DNA from: Janthinobacterium sp. PAMC25594
Lineage (GTDB): Bacteria > Pseudomonadota > Gammaproteobacteria > Burkholderiales > Burkholderiaceae_D
DNA length: 64,000 nt
Assembly (NCBI RefSeq): GCF_019443505.1
Contig: NZ_CP080377.1
Location: forward strand, 5,394,001 to 5,458,000
Direction of reading: 5' to 3'
Shown here: positions 1 to 8,659 of the stretch, piece after piece
Layout of the letters: the number at the start of each line of letters is the position of its first letter
Position numbering within the stretch: position 1 is the stretch's first letter
The notes under the pieces: model-generated
Database searches by the model: none
Told to the model about the DNA's origin: nothing
What the model saw: the letters and a program-made list of their open reading frames with translations, nothing else
Translations under genes and position numbers: made by a program

Positions 1-232
1 CCAGCTGGGCGCCGGCGGGCAGCTGCATGCGGGCCGGCGTGCCGGCCACGCGCACCAGGTAGCTGCCATCGCCCATGCGCGCCAGCACCTGGCCCTGCAT
101 GGATTTGCCGATCAGTCCTTGCAGCGAGCGCTGGAACTCGGCCTGGCGCGGGTCGGCGACGGCGTCGGCCGGGCGCGTGCCCTTGACCGGGGGCAGGGGC
201 GGCATGCCGATCACGTCCATCTTCGGCAACAT
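1..232 (-). CDS. fliK: Flagellar hook-length control protein FliK (N-terminal part, runs off left edge)
   Basis: Only the first 77 residues are in the window, starting MLPKMDVIGMPPLPPVKG. FliK is the secreted ruler that fixes hook length and triggers the switch of the flagellar export gate to filament substrates. The call rests on position (just downstream of fliD-fliS-fliT on the same strand), the Pro/Ala-rich start, and a following segment (about residues 33-77) reading as a small beta-rich 'GQVLARMGDGSYLVRVAG' module of the kind seen in beta-proteobacterial FliK-like proteins. The C-terminal FliK domain that would settle the call lies outside the window. It starts 17 bp after the fliT stop, so it is probably co-transcribed with it. 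Confidence 0.6.
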   Translation of the reverse strand, partial: MLPKMDVIGMPPLPPVKGTRPADAVADPRQAEFQRSLQGLIGKSMQGQVLARMGDGSYLVRVAGTPARMQLPAGAQL

Positions 233-249
233 GGCGCCCCCGTGTGCGT

Positions 250-576
250 TTAGACGCCGTAGGCGTTGGCCAGGCGCCGTTCGGTGCCGGTGCTGTTGAT
301 CAGCTTGGACAAATGCGCCATCCACGGCATGGTCAGGTCGCGGATCTTGCGGTCGTCTTCCAGGATCTGCTTGATCAGGGCGACCTTGCGCTGGCGGCCG
401 GCGCTTTCCAGCACGACTTTTGCTTCATTCGCCTTCAGCGCTTCCACATGCGCGCTCACTTGTTGCTCCAGCGCTTCGAGCTCGTCCCAGTCGGCGTTGC
501 TGGCGGCAGTCACCATCCGGCCCGTCAGGGTCTGCATGGTTTCGTAGGTGGTCAGGACTTCTTGATGGGTCATCAT
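250..576 (-). CDS. fliT: Flagellar protein FliT (export chaperone)
   Basis: A 108-residue all-helical protein. FliT-type proteins bind the filament cap protein FliD in the cytoplasm and keep it export-competent; in enterics FliT also binds the FlhDC regulator. The sequence is Glu/Gln/Leu-rich with heptad-like spacing and a short C-terminal tail, matching the small FliT family. It starts 3 bp after the fliS stop, and an alternative Met is at 573. Context (fliD-fliS-fliT order) carries most of the weight because FliT proteins diverge strongly in sequence. Confidence 0.8.
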   Translation of the reverse strand: MMTHQEVLTTYETMQTLTGRMVTAASNADWDELEALEQQVSAHVEALKANEAKVVLESAGRQRKVALIKQILEDDRKIRDLTMPWMAHLSKLINSTGTERRLANAYGV

Positions 577-579
577 GGA

Positions 580-1026
580 TCAGGCGCTCGCAAGGCTGGG
601 CATACGTTTCAAATCGGCGCCGGGGATGGCGGCGGGCGTGGTGCCGATGGCATTCCAGGTTTCACGCAGGTCGGTCAGCAGGCGCTGCACTTCTTCCAGC
701 AGGGTAATATCGTTGTTCAGGTTAGCCGTCAGCAGGCGTGCGCTCATATACTCGTACAGGGCGTCGAGGCCTTCGGCGATCTGGCCGCCCGCCTCCTTGT
801 CCAGGCTGGCGCGCAAACCATTGTCGATGATCTGGATGGCTTTCGAGATGGACTTGCCCTTTTCTGGGATATTGCCCGATTTCATGTGTACTTGCGCGCT
901 GAGCACGGCCACCAGGGCGCCGTCGTATAGCATCACGATCAGCTTGTGCGGCGAGGCCGAGACGATGCCCGTTTCCAGGCCGACCTTGGCGTAGGCGTTG
1001 ACGCCGCGTTGTTGGGTTCCAAACAT
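580..1026 (-). CDS. fliS: Flagellar export chaperone FliS
   Basis: A 148-residue protein with the classic FliS opening: 'AYAKVGLETGIVSASPHKLI' (about residues 11-30) followed by 'VMLYDGAL'. FliS binds the C-terminal helix of flagellin in the cytoplasm, stopping premature polymerisation and delivering it to the export gate. Length is slightly above the usual 125-135 residues. The start is supported by AGGAG a few bases upstream of the ATG. It lies 21 bp after fliD and 3 bp before fliT, so the three probably form one transcript from the sigma-28 promoter before fliD. Confidence 0.95.
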   Translation of the reverse strand: MFGTQQRGVNAYAKVGLETGIVSASPHKLIVMLYDGALVAVLSAQVHMKSGNIPEKGKSISKAIQIIDNGLRASLDKEAGGQIAEGLDALYEYMSARLLTANLNNDITLLEEVQRLLTDLRETWNAIGTTPAAIPGADLKRMPSLASA

Positions 1027-1047
1027 ATATTCTCCTGATGTATGGGC

Positions 1048-3729
1048 TTAACGGTTGGCGGCGATGGCGGCCAGCTGCTGGGTCAAATAGGTTTGCGTGC
1101 CCTGTAATTTGTTCAGGGACACGTCCAGGCGTGTGTACTGGGTGCGGTAGCGTGCCTCGATGTCGGTCAGCTTCGCACTGAACTTGTCGCGCTGGTCAGC
1201 AACTGCCTTGATGCTGTCGTTGATGCCTTTGGACTTGTTGGTGATCATGCCGGTCGTACCGAGGAACGATGTCGCCAGGTTGTTGAGCTGATAGGCATAG
1301 CCTTGCGAGAAGCTGACCGTGCCGCGTGAGCCGATGACACCGCCGGTCACTTCAATCTTCAACCCGTCGGCCGGCGAACCGGGTGCCCCTGTCAGGGATT
1401 GGCCTGAGCCGGTGACAGGCTGGCCGCCCAGAGTGCCGGCCACATCGGTGCCTTTGACAGGCTTGGCTGTGCCAAACAGGGTTTCTATGCCGCTCCCTGT
1501 ACCGTTGCTTAATGCCAGGTTCGAGACGGAGCCGTAGCGACTCGAGGCCAGCACCAGTTTGCCGGTGCCATCGATCGAAGCGGACACGGTTGAGCCAATA
1601 TCCGAAAACGCCTTGACGCCGTTGATCGAGGATTGCACCATCGACGCCAGTTGCGCTGCGGTGTAGGTGCCTGCTGGAATGGTCACCTTGGCAGTATTCT
1701 TGGCCGCCGAGGGATCCGTATCGTTGAGCGTGACATTCCAGGTGGTATCGCTGGCGATCGTGGTACTGGCTGGCAGTACCGCATCCGATGTGAGCGAACC
1801 CTGGCTGGCCATGGTGGTGATGGTCAGGTCATACGTGCCGGGCTTGGTGGCGGCGGTGGAGCTGGTGAAGCCGACATTGCTGTCACTGACTTTACCGATG
1901 GCCGAGAACAGGCCGGCGATATCGCCAAAATTGGCGCCGATTGCCTTGTCGAGTTTGCTTGCATCCAAGGTCAGGCTGCCGTCTTTTTGAAACGCAATGC
2001 CTACCTGGCTTAAGTTGCTCAGTCCACCGTTCAGGCCGGTAATCGGCGCTCCCAATTGCCGGCGCAGCTGGCTCTGGATAGACTGGACCGTCGAGTCTCC
2101 CTGGAGGATGGCGCCGGTCTTGGTATCGGGGTTGTAGGCCGTCATCTTGTTGATGGCGGTATTCAGATCGTTGTAGGCCTTGACGAAGGCGGTGATGCTG
2201 CCCTTGACCGTCGAGGTATCTTTGGCTACCGATAAATTGGTCGTGCCGATCTTGGTAATGCCCAAGGTGACGCCTTCGATGGCCGTATCGACGCTGTTCG
2301 AGCTGCTGGTGATGGGAATGCCGTTGACGCTGAAGTTGGTGTTTTGCGCTGCGGTGTTCTGTTTCAGATTCTGTGTGCCGGAGGCGTCATAGGACAGCAA
2401 ATCATTCAGGGCGCTGTCCGCCGGCTGTCCGTTGCTGCCGCTGAGCGTAATCTTCATCGCCGAATTGGCGCCCGTCTTGGTCGAGCTGAGCACCAGGTGA
2501 TACGGCTTGTCCGTGCCGTCGGAAACGATGCTGGCGGTGACACCCAGGCTGGCGTTATTGATGGCGTCGCGGATGCCTTGCAAGCTGTTGTTGGTGGAAT
2601 CGATCACCACCGACCCCGTTGCCTGCGTGCCATCCTGGGTGAAGCCCGTATTCATGTAGGCGCCGCCCGTGCCCGCCGTCAGCCCGGCTGCAGCGGGATT
2701 GCTGCCGGCGATGGTGATGGGGCTGGCATTGCCCGACGCCAGGGTGATCGAGCTGGCAAGCGTCACATTCGAGCCGTCGTTGGTGGCATTGGCGGCGTGG
2801 CCGATGCCGCCCATGACGCTGCCTGTGACCACTTCTTCAATGTTGAGGTTGGAGCCATCGGCGCGCGTAAACTGCAAGTTGCCGCCGGCTGCCGTGCCCG
2901 TGACGGTGATATTCGCCGCCGCCAGCGCGTTCGAGACGGCATTCGGACCGGCCAGTGTCGTATCGAGCGAGGCAGCAGTGATGCCGCCGCCTGCGGCGAC
3001 GCCGTTACCCTGGGTCACGATATCGATACCGCCAACCGACAGCGTATAGGTGCCGTCCGCTCCGGTGGCGATATTGCCGAAACCGCTGAACATGCTGGCA
3101 TTGCTGGCCGTCGGCTGGGCCGTGGCCGTCACGCCCGTGGTACTGCTCTTGGCGTTGATGGCGTCGGCCAGCGCGCGCGCGCTCTTGGTGCCGGCATCGG
3201 TCGGAATGGCCGTGCCGTTGATGTTCAAGGAGCCGTTGCTGATGCCCGTGAGCAGGGTGCCGCCGCTCAGAGCCGTGCCCGTTACGCCAAAGGTGCCGCC
3301 GGCCAGCGCGCCCAGCTGGAAGGAAACCGTGGTCTTGGCGCCACCGCCGATGGTCGACAGTTTGCTGGCCATGCCGCCGGACGTCAGCGTCTGCGCCTGG
3401 GCCAGCTGGGAAACGTTGATGTTGTAGCTGCCCGCCACGGCCTTGGCGCCGGCGCTGGCCGTCAGCACCAGCGGGTCCGATGGCGTGGCGCTGACGGCGC
3501 GGAAGTTATTCGAATTGGTCAGCGCGGAAAGCGAGCCCTGAAAGGCGCCGACGGAGCCGCTTAGCGTACCCATCGCGCTGAGCTTGGCCTGGTAGGACGC
3601 TGTTTTCTTGTCAAAAGTAGCCAGTGGCGCTGATTCGGCCGTCATCAGCTTGTCGATGATGGAGTTCACATCCAGGCCGCTGGCGCCGGCGCCGATGCCA
3701 ACGGATGAGATTGTAGGGGTAATGGCCAC
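1048..3729 (-). CDS. fliD: Flagellar filament cap protein FliD, enlarged (893 aa)
   Basis: FliD (HAP2) forms the pentameric cap under which flagellin subunits fold into the filament. The N-terminal FliD_N domain is clear (about residues 1-115, 'GASGLDVNSIIDKLMTAES'), and the C-terminal region ends in the usual coiled-coil (last ~70 residues, 'DKFSAKLTDIEARYRTQYTR'). Between them lie more than 600 Ser/Thr/Gly/Ala-rich residues with flagellin-hook-like repeats. Total length is far above E. coli FliD (about 470) and above most FliD of 450-700. The start is GTG, six bases after a strong TAGGAG; a nearby ATG is out of frame. A sigma-28-type promoter lies about 35-60 bp upstream. Confidence 0.95.
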   Translation of the reverse strand: MAITPTISSVGIGAGASGLDVNSIIDKLMTAESAPLATFDKKTASYQAKLSAMGTLSGSVGAFQGSLSALTNSNNFRAVSATPSDPLVLTASAGAKAVAGSYNINVSQLAQAQTLTSGGMASKLSTIGGGAKTTVSFQLGALAGGTFGVTGTALSGGTLLTGISNGSLNINGTAIPTDAGTKSARALADAINAKSSTTGVTATAQPTASNASMFSGFGNIATGADGTYTLSVGGIDIVTQGNGVAAGGGITAASLDTTLAGPNAVSNALAAANITVTGTAAGGNLQFTRADGSNLNIEEVVTGSVMGGIGHAANATNDGSNVTLASSITLASGNASPITIAGSNPAAAGLTAGTGGAYMNTGFTQDGTQATGSVVIDSTNNSLQGIRDAINNASLGVTASIVSDGTDKPYHLVLSSTKTGANSAMKITLSGSNGQPADSALNDLLSYDASGTQNLKQNTAAQNTNFSVNGIPITSSSNSVDTAIEGVTLGITKIGTTNLSVAKDTSTVKGSITAFVKAYNDLNTAINKMTAYNPDTKTGAILQGDSTVQSIQSQLRRQLGAPITGLNGGLSNLSQVGIAFQKDGSLTLDASKLDKAIGANFGDIAGLFSAIGKVSDSNVGFTSSTAATKPGTYDLTITTMASQGSLTSDAVLPASTTIASDTTWNVTLNDTDPSAAKNTAKVTIPAGTYTAAQLASMVQSSINGVKAFSDIGSTVSASIDGTGKLVLASSRYGSVSNLALSNGTGSGIETLFGTAKPVKGTDVAGTLGGQPVTGSGQSLTGAPGSPADGLKIEVTGGVIGSRGTVSFSQGYAYQLNNLATSFLGTTGMITNKSKGINDSIKAVADQRDKFSAKLTDIEARYRTQYTRLDVSLNKLQGTQTYLTQQLAAIAANR

Positions 3730-3762
3730 GGCATGCTCCTAGGAAAACACTAATATAAGCTG

Positions 3763-3789
3763 TTATCGGCAGAATCAATCAGGACTTGA
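3763..3789 (-). promoter_or_regulatory. Sigma-28 (FliA) promoter of fliD-fliS-fliT
   Basis: On the minus strand the sequence reads TCAAGTCC, 11 bases, GCCGATAA. The -10 matches the full FliA consensus GCCGATAA, and the -35 matches the TCAAG form common outside enterics. It sits 34 bp before the GTG of fliD. Confidence 0.85.
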
Positions 3790-3867
3790 GAGGGGGATTT
3801 ACCGCGTTGTTTTCAGCGGGAGCGAAAAACTAGCTAAGAGAGGGGGAATTGACTGCGCTTGCATACA

Positions 3868-3904
3868 AAATGCGGGGCCGGATAGCCAGGCTAGCAGGCC
3901 CCGC
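3868..3904 (-). terminator. Probable terminator after flaG
   Basis: An 8-bp GC stem (GCGGGGCC at 3872-3879 with GGCCCCGC at 3897-3904) encloses a smaller inner stem (TAGCC/GGCTA). On the minus strand it is followed by ATTTTG. It separates flaG from the fliD promoter. Confidence 0.6.
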
Positions 3905-3960
3905 TGTGTTGCCTGCATATCTCTTGCCATGATGCCGCGCCTGCGAGGGCAAGCCCATGC

Positions 3961-4335
3961 TCACGCACTCTGGCTGATCAGGGAACCTTTGGCCGAGTCG
4001 AAGGTTTTGGCCAGCGCCAGGGCTTCCTTGGAGGGGATCTGACGCAAGACTTCCTTGGTTTCCTGATCGATCACTTTGACCACCGTGCGATGGCTGTCCT
4101 CATCGATGGAAAATTCCAGGCCCTGCGTCTTCATTTGCGAAGACTGGTTCAGTGCCGAGACGGCCTTGTCCAGTTGTTCGCGGCTGGGCTCTCGGCTGGC
4201 TTGCTGCGGCGTGACGGCGGCATTTTCCGTGGCGGTGCGCGCTGGCGCTGCCGCTCGTGCCGGTACTGTGTCGGTAGGGGCGTAACTCTTGTCAACTCTG
4301 GCCGCGGAGGCGGACGTAATCGCATCGATAGTCAT
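3961..4335 (-). CDS. flaG: Flagellar protein FlaG
   Basis: A 124-residue protein. The first ~60 residues are a variable Ala/Arg/Thr-rich region; the last ~65 carry the FlaG signature 'LEFSIDEDSHRTVVKVIDQE' followed by 'VLRQIPSKEALALA'. FlaG proteins influence filament length, probably at the cap or filament junction; their exact role is unclear. The gene lies between fliC and fliD, the usual place in polar-flagellated proteobacteria. TAGGAG precedes the ATG. A hairpin terminator sits between fliC and this gene, so its expression may depend on read-through. Confidence 0.92.
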   Translation of the reverse strand: MTIDAITSASAARVDKSYAPTDTVPARAAAPARTATENAAVTPQQASREPSREQLDKAVSALNQSSQMKTQGLEFSIDEDSHRTVVKVIDQETKEVLRQIPSKEALALAKTFDSAKGSLISQSA

Positions 4336-4350
4336 GGTGCTCTCCTAGTG

Positions 4351-4382
4351 AAAATTCCCCTGCCGAAAAAATCCGGCAGGGG
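4351..4382 (-). terminator. Terminator of fliC
   Basis: A perfect 9-bp stem (CCCCTGCCG at 4357-4365, CGGCAGGGG at 4374-4382) with an 8-nt loop. On the minus strand it is followed by AATTTT, 38 bp after the fliC stop. It is a Rho-independent type signal and may attenuate transcription into flaG. Confidence 0.8.
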
Positions 4383-4419
4383 AACCTGAGTCCAGCGATG
4401 TTACGGGGCTAATTGACGA

Positions 4420-5871
4420 TTAGCCGCGCAGCAGGCTCAGGACGCCGTTCGGCAGCGAGTTCGCTTGCGCCAGCATGGCTGTACCCGCTTGTTGCAGGAT
4501 CTGGCCGCGCGTCAGGTTGGCTGTTTCCGAAGCAAAGTCGGTATCGACGATGCGGCTGCGCGATGCGGACAGGTTTTCCGTGGTCGATTGCAGGTTGGAA
4601 ATCGCCGAGCTGAAGCGCGATTGCAAAGCACCGTACTGGGCGCGCTGGCTGTTCACCGAGGCCAGCGCGGCGTCGGTGATTTTCAGGGCGGTTTGCGCGC
4701 CGGCGAAGGAAGTGACATCCAGCGACGAAACCGATTGCAGCTTCGAGGTGCCGCTCAGGGCCAGGCCGGAACCTGCATCGGTGACCGAGAAACCGCCTGG
4801 CGAGTCGAAGGTCAGCGTGCCGTTGGCAAACGCGGTGGCGCCGGCGGCGGTGGCTGCGCCTGCTACCAGTGCGCCAGTGTTGCTGTAGCCTGAAGGCGTG
4901 AACGAGTTCGCGCCGCTGGCAGCCGCGCCATTGACGATGCTGATGTCATTGCCGGTCGAATTGGTCAGCTTCATGCCGCCTTTGACCGAATCGTACTGGG
5001 CGGTGACGCCGGTGTTGGCCGTTTGCGCATTGATGGCGTTGATGCCGGCGGCGTAGTCGCTGGCGGTAGAGCCGGTGCCGGTCACGGTGAAGGACATCGT
5101 CACGGCAGTCTGATTATCCGATTGGAGCGTGAACGATTGCGAGCCGGCGGCCATCGTCAAGTTCAGATCGGTAGTCGCGGTGGCGGTGACGCCGGTTTTG
5201 GCGGTCAGCGCATTGACGCCGGCAGCCACGGAGCGGGCCGTGTCGGTGGCCGTCGTGGTGTACGTTGCCAGGCCTGTCGAGCCCGCCACTGCGATGGCCT
5301 GGGCCGTGACCATTTTTGTTCCCGTGCCAGGTGCCACGCCGCTGCCTTGCACTTCGTTGTTGCCGTAAGTGCTGGTCAGGAAGTTGGCGCCACTGGCGGA
5401 AATGAGCTGGTTGGCGTTGGCGCCAACCTGGAAGTTGGCCGTGCCCATGGTGCCGTCCAGCAGTGCCTGGCCGTTGAACGAGGTGGTGGTGGCGATGCGG
5501 TTCAGTTCCGAACCCAGCTGACCTACCTCGGTTTGCAGCGCCTGGCGGTCGCTGGCCGAGTTGGTGGCGTTCGACGATTGCACGGCCAGTTCGCGGATAC
5601 GTTGCAGGATGTCGCCCGAGCTCGACAGTGCGCCCTCAGCCGTTTGCGCCAGCGAGACGCCGTCGTTGGCATTGCGGGTGGCTTGGCTCATGCCGCGGAT
5701 TTGCGACGTCATACGGTCGGAAATCGCCAGACCAGCAGCGTCATCCTTGGCGCTGTTGATGCGCAGGCCGGAGGACAGGCGTTGCAGCGAGGTGCTCAGG
5801 GCCGATTGCGAGGTCGACAGGTTGCGTTGTGCATTCAGGGACGAGATGTTGGTATTAATTACTGCAGCCAT
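4420..5871 (-). CDS. fliC: Flagellin FliC (483 aa)
   Basis: Structural subunit of the flagellar filament. The N-terminal D0/D1 domain is canonical: '[19 protein letters not shown]', then '[14 protein letters not shown]' and '[13 protein letters not shown]' (the region contacted by TLR5 in enteric flagellins). The C-terminal D1/D0 domain ends '[16 protein letters not shown]', typical of beta-proteobacterial flagellins. The middle third (about residues 165-390) is Thr/Ala/Gly-rich and variable, as expected for the exposed D2/D3 region. The start follows GGAG. It is the only flagellin gene in the window and has its own sigma-28-like promoter and terminator. Confidence 0.97.
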   Translation of the reverse strand: MAAVINTNISSLNAQRNLSTSQSALSTSLQRLSSGLRINSAKDDAAGLAISDRMTSQIRGMSQATRNANDGVSLAQTAEGALSSSGDILQRIRELAVQSSNATNSASDRQALQTEVGQLGSELNRIATTTSFNGQALLDGTMGTANFQVGANANQLISASGANFLTSTYGNNEVQGSGVAPGTGTKMVTAQAIAVAGSTGLATYTTTATDTARSVAAGVNALTAKTGVTATATTDLNLTMAAGSQSFTLQSDNQTAVTMSFTVTGTGSTASDYAAGINAINAQTANTGVTAQYDSVKGGMKLTNSTGNDISIVNGAAASGANSFTPSGYSNTGALVAGAATAAGATAFANGTLTFDSPGGFSVTDAGSGLALSGTSKLQSVSSLDVTSFAGAQTALKITDAALASVNSQRAQYGALQSRFSSAISNLQSTTENLSASRSRIVDTDFASETANLTRGQILQQAGTAMLAQANSLPNGVLSLLRG

Positions 5872-6050
5872 GATAATTCTCCAAACAGGTACTACATTGC
5901 GCTATGTGCTAGTCACTTTGGCCTGCCCCGCTGTTCCGGGACAATCAAGCCGCTGTTATTTAGGGTAACGGTTGCTGTGCGGGAAAATTTATGGCGAAAA
6001 GCGCTTTAAATTTTAATTTTCAGCCCTTCAGTTTGTGCCTGACCGCGCGC

Positions 6051-6077
6051 TAGACGGCATGATTTAAAGAAACTTGA
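6051..6077 (-). promoter_or_regulatory. Candidate sigma-28 promoter of fliC
   Basis: The minus strand reads TCAAGTTT, 11 bases, GCCGTCTA. The -35 and spacing match the FliA consensus; the -10 keeps GCCG and the final A of GCCGATAA. It would give a 5' leader of about 170 nt to the fliC ATG. The remaining 5872-6211 region is AT-richer than its surroundings and shows no gene. Confidence 0.55.
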
Positions 6078-6211
6078 GGGTAAAAATAGTTTTATTTTCA
6101 TCTCGCGTGCATGCCGGCGAAGCGCAGGACGGGGAATAATTGTTATTGTTTTTATATGAAAAATGCCGTCCGGCCGGGTGGCGGGACGGCATGGCGTGCA
6201 GTGGGCCGTAG

Positions 6212-7852
6212 CTATTCCGCCACCACCACGCGGTTCTTGCCCGTCTGCTTGGCCTGGTACATGGCGCGGTCGGCGCGCTTGACCAGTTCGGCCTGGTCTT
6301 CGTTGGGCAGGCGCAGGGCCACACCGGCGGAAAAGGTGATCAGGACCTTTTCGTTGTCGTGCAGGAAGAAATGCCGGGTCAGCTCGCGCTGCAGGCGCGT
6401 CATCGTCGACGAGGCCGCCTCGACCGTGGTTTCCGGCAGCAGGATGAGGAATTCCTCGCCGCCGAAGCGGGCGATGACGTCCATCGAGCGCAGGGTTTCC
6501 TTGACGATTTTCACCAGGTGTTTCAGCGCGGCATCGCCGGCCAGGTGGCCATAGGTGTCGTTCAGGCGCTTGAAATCGTCCAGGTCCAGCATGGCGATGC
6601 ACAGCGGCGTGCCGCGGCGGTCCGAGCGGGCCGTCTCGCGCTCGAACACATCGTCCAGACCACGGCGGGTCAGGCTGCCCGTCAGCTGGTCTTCCCGCAC
6701 CAGTTCGCTCATATGCTGGAGCTTCGCTTCCAGCGTGTGGATGCGCTGTTCCGCATCCTGCACTTCCTGGCGCGCCAGCACCATTTTGTCGCGCGCGCGC
6801 AAGGCCTCGTTCTGCACCATGCGCGTTTCGCGCAAGACTTCGTCGAGGACGCTGTTCAATTCGCTGATATTTTCCGCCTGGCTGATCTTTTCCGAATAGC
6901 CGCCGATCTTTTCATGGAAGTCGCCCGTGCTGGCCGCCACTTGCCCCAGGCGGTCGATGAAGGTCATCATCATGTTCTTGACCGTCAGCTTGACGTCGGA
7001 CAGGCTGTGCTTGAGCTGGCTTTGCTTGTAGATGACTTCCTTCAGGCTGCGCGTGGCGTCTTCCAGCGCGCGCTGGTCGAGCGGCCCGGCGATCAGGTTT
7101 TGCACGGCATCGACCTGGCCGCGCAGCCAGCTGTCGTCGTCGAGCAATTGGCTGACGTTGTCCAGCAGCAACTTGAACAGGCGCAGCAGCAATTCCTGCT
7201 GCTCGGCCGTATCGCCGCTTTTCAGTTCGATCTGGTAGCACAGCTGCTTCAGGCGCAGCGCCGCTTCGTTCAGCGCCTCTTCCGTGTGGGCCAGTTTGAT
7301 GGCCGCGCCCAGCGATTCGGCTTCTTCCACCAGCGCGGGCGTGCCCGTCAGCAAGGTGGCGACGGCAAAACCCAGGGTGCGGCTGAGCAATTCACGCAGG
7401 GTGCGCGTCTGTTCGCCGTCCGGCAGGGGCGGCAATTCGATGCCGCCGCCTTTCTTGACCTGTTTTTCCGCCAGTTGCGCCAGGGTGCGCGCATAGCTGT
7501 CCCAGTCGCGCGCCTTCAGTGCCCGCTGGAATCGGCGGCCAAAGTCGCCCAGTTCGCCCGCCGATTCGCTCATTTTGGCGGCAAATTGCGTCAGGACGTT
7601 TTCCGCGCCGCTCTCCGTGGGAGCGCTGGCGGCCAGCACGGCTGCCGGGGCGGCAGGCGTATCGGCCGGTTCGCTGATGCCGGCGATTTCATTGTAGATG
7701 TCGCGGTAGGCGCTGGGCGTGGGGGCGATGCGGCGCGTGGCCAGGCGGCGAAACGCTTCGCGGGCGATATCGGCCGGATTCATCGCCGCGGCGGCGGTGT
7801 TCGTGGCGCCAGCGGGAGCGCCTGCTGGTGAAGATGGCAATTTACTGGACAT
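6212..7852 (-). CDS. Diguanylate cyclase with large N-terminal helical region (GGDEF)
   Basis: A 546-residue protein that should make c-di-GMP from two GTP. The C-terminal GGDEF domain (about residues 380-546) has an intact active site GGEEF (about 463-467) and an inhibitory RxxD site, RSMD, five residues before it, so product inhibition is expected. The first ~370 residues are predicted helical with no membrane segment or recognisable sensor; a coiled-coil leads into the catalytic domain. It lies between fliC and a NarL-type regulator, with a promoter-like sequence just upstream. A link to motility control is inferred from position only. Confidence 0.9.
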   Translation of the reverse strand: MSSKLPSSPAGAPAGATNTAAAAMNPADIAREAFRRLATRRIAPTPSAYRDIYNEIAGISEPADTPAAPAAVLAASAPTESGAENVLTQFAAKMSESAGELGDFGRRFQRALKARDWDSYARTLAQLAEKQVKKGGGIELPPLPDGEQTRTLRELLSRTLGFAVATLLTGTPALVEEAESLGAAIKLAHTEEALNEAALRLKQLCYQIELKSGDTAEQQELLLRLFKLLLDNVSQLLDDDSWLRGQVDAVQNLIAGPLDQRALEDATRSLKEVIYKQSQLKHSLSDVKLTVKNMMMTFIDRLGQVAASTGDFHEKIGGYSEKISQAENISELNSVLDEVLRETRMVQNEALRARDKMVLARQEVQDAEQRIHTLEAKLQHMSELVREDQLTGSLTRRGLDDVFERETARSDRRGTPLCIAMLDLDDFKRLNDTYGHLAGDAALKHLVKIVKETLRSMDVIARFGGEEFLILLPETTVEAASSTMTRLQRELTRHFFLHDNEKVLITFSAGVALRLPNEDQAELVKRADRAMYQAKQTGKNRVVVAE

Positions 7853-7880
7853 GTAGACACAGCCTTTTCAGATATTTCTC

Positions 7881-7908
7881 ATTATCCCCATGATAGGCGA
7901 GTTGGCAA
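7881..7908 (-). promoter_or_regulatory. Candidate sigma-70 promoter of the GGDEF gene
   Basis: The minus strand reads TTGCCA, 16 bases, GATAAT. The predicted start is about 20 nt before the ATG at 7852. Judged by eye only. Confidence 0.4.
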
Positions 7909-7981
7909 AGAACTTATTGTGCGAGAAGCAAGGAGAAGTCCTGTCAATTCGCCCGATGCCAGCGGGCATGCCGCTTTGCCG

Positions 7982-8629
7982 TCAATCGACCAGCTGGTTG
8001 CGGATGGCGTAATGGGTCAGTTCGGCGCTGTTCTTGAGTTTCATCTTGACCAGCAAGCGGGCGCGGTACTCGCTGACGGTTTTCACGGATAATTTAAGCT
8101 CTTCGGCGATGGCGCCCACCGCCTTGCCCGAGGCGATCATCACCAGGGTCTGGTATTCGCGGTCCGACAAGGTGTCGTGCAAGGCCGTTTCGTGGTCTTC
8201 GCCCACCGTGTTGGCCAGTTCCTGCGCCAGCGAGGCACTGATGTATTTCAAGCCCTGCGCCACCTGGCGGATGGCCGTGACCAGTTCGCGCGGTGCGCTC
8301 TGCTTCGTCAGGTAGCCGGCCGCGCCCGCCTTGAGCGAACGGATGGCGTACTGGTCTTCGCGGTGCATGGAGAGCATCAGCACGGCCAGTTCCGGCTTTT
8401 CCTTCTTGATCTGCTTGAGCACCTCGATGCCGCTGCGGTCGGGCAGGGAGATGTCGAGCAGCAACACCTGGCATTTCGAGCCGCGGAACAGTTTGATGGC
8501 GTCGTGGCCATTTTCAGCCTCGCCGGCCACGATGATGTCCTTCGTATCGGCGAGGATTTGCTTCAAGCCTTCGCGCACGATCGCATGATCGTCGGCGATG
8601 AATACCCGGATGGTGGCTTTTTCTTTCAT
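7982..8629 (-). CDS. NarL/FixJ-family response regulator
   Basis: A 215-residue two-domain regulator. The N-terminal receiver (about 1-125) has the acidic pair 'ADDH', the phospho-acceptor Asp in 'LLLDISLPDRSG' and the conserved Lys in 'YLTKQ'. The C-terminal LuxR-type helix-turn-helix (about 148-210) reads 'LSDREYQTLVMIASGK' then 'LKLSVKTVSEYRARL'. It should bind DNA once phosphorylated by the histidine kinase encoded 30 bp upstream. It resembles the UvrY/GacA-like group, but the exact orthologue cannot be fixed from sequence alone. Targets are unknown; the neighbouring flagellin and GGDEF genes are candidates. Confidence 0.93.
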   Translation of the reverse strand: MKEKATIRVFIADDHAIVREGLKQILADTKDIIVAGEAENGHDAIKLFRGSKCQVLLLDISLPDRSGIEVLKQIKKEKPELAVLMLSMHREDQYAIRSLKAGAAGYLTKQSAPRELVTAIRQVAQGLKYISASLAQELANTVGEDHETALHDTLSDREYQTLVMIASGKAVGAIAEELKLSVKTVSEYRARLLVKMKLKNSAELTHYAIRNQLVD

Positions 8630-8659
8630 GACTGCGTTGTTTCCTATCTAATTCACCCA

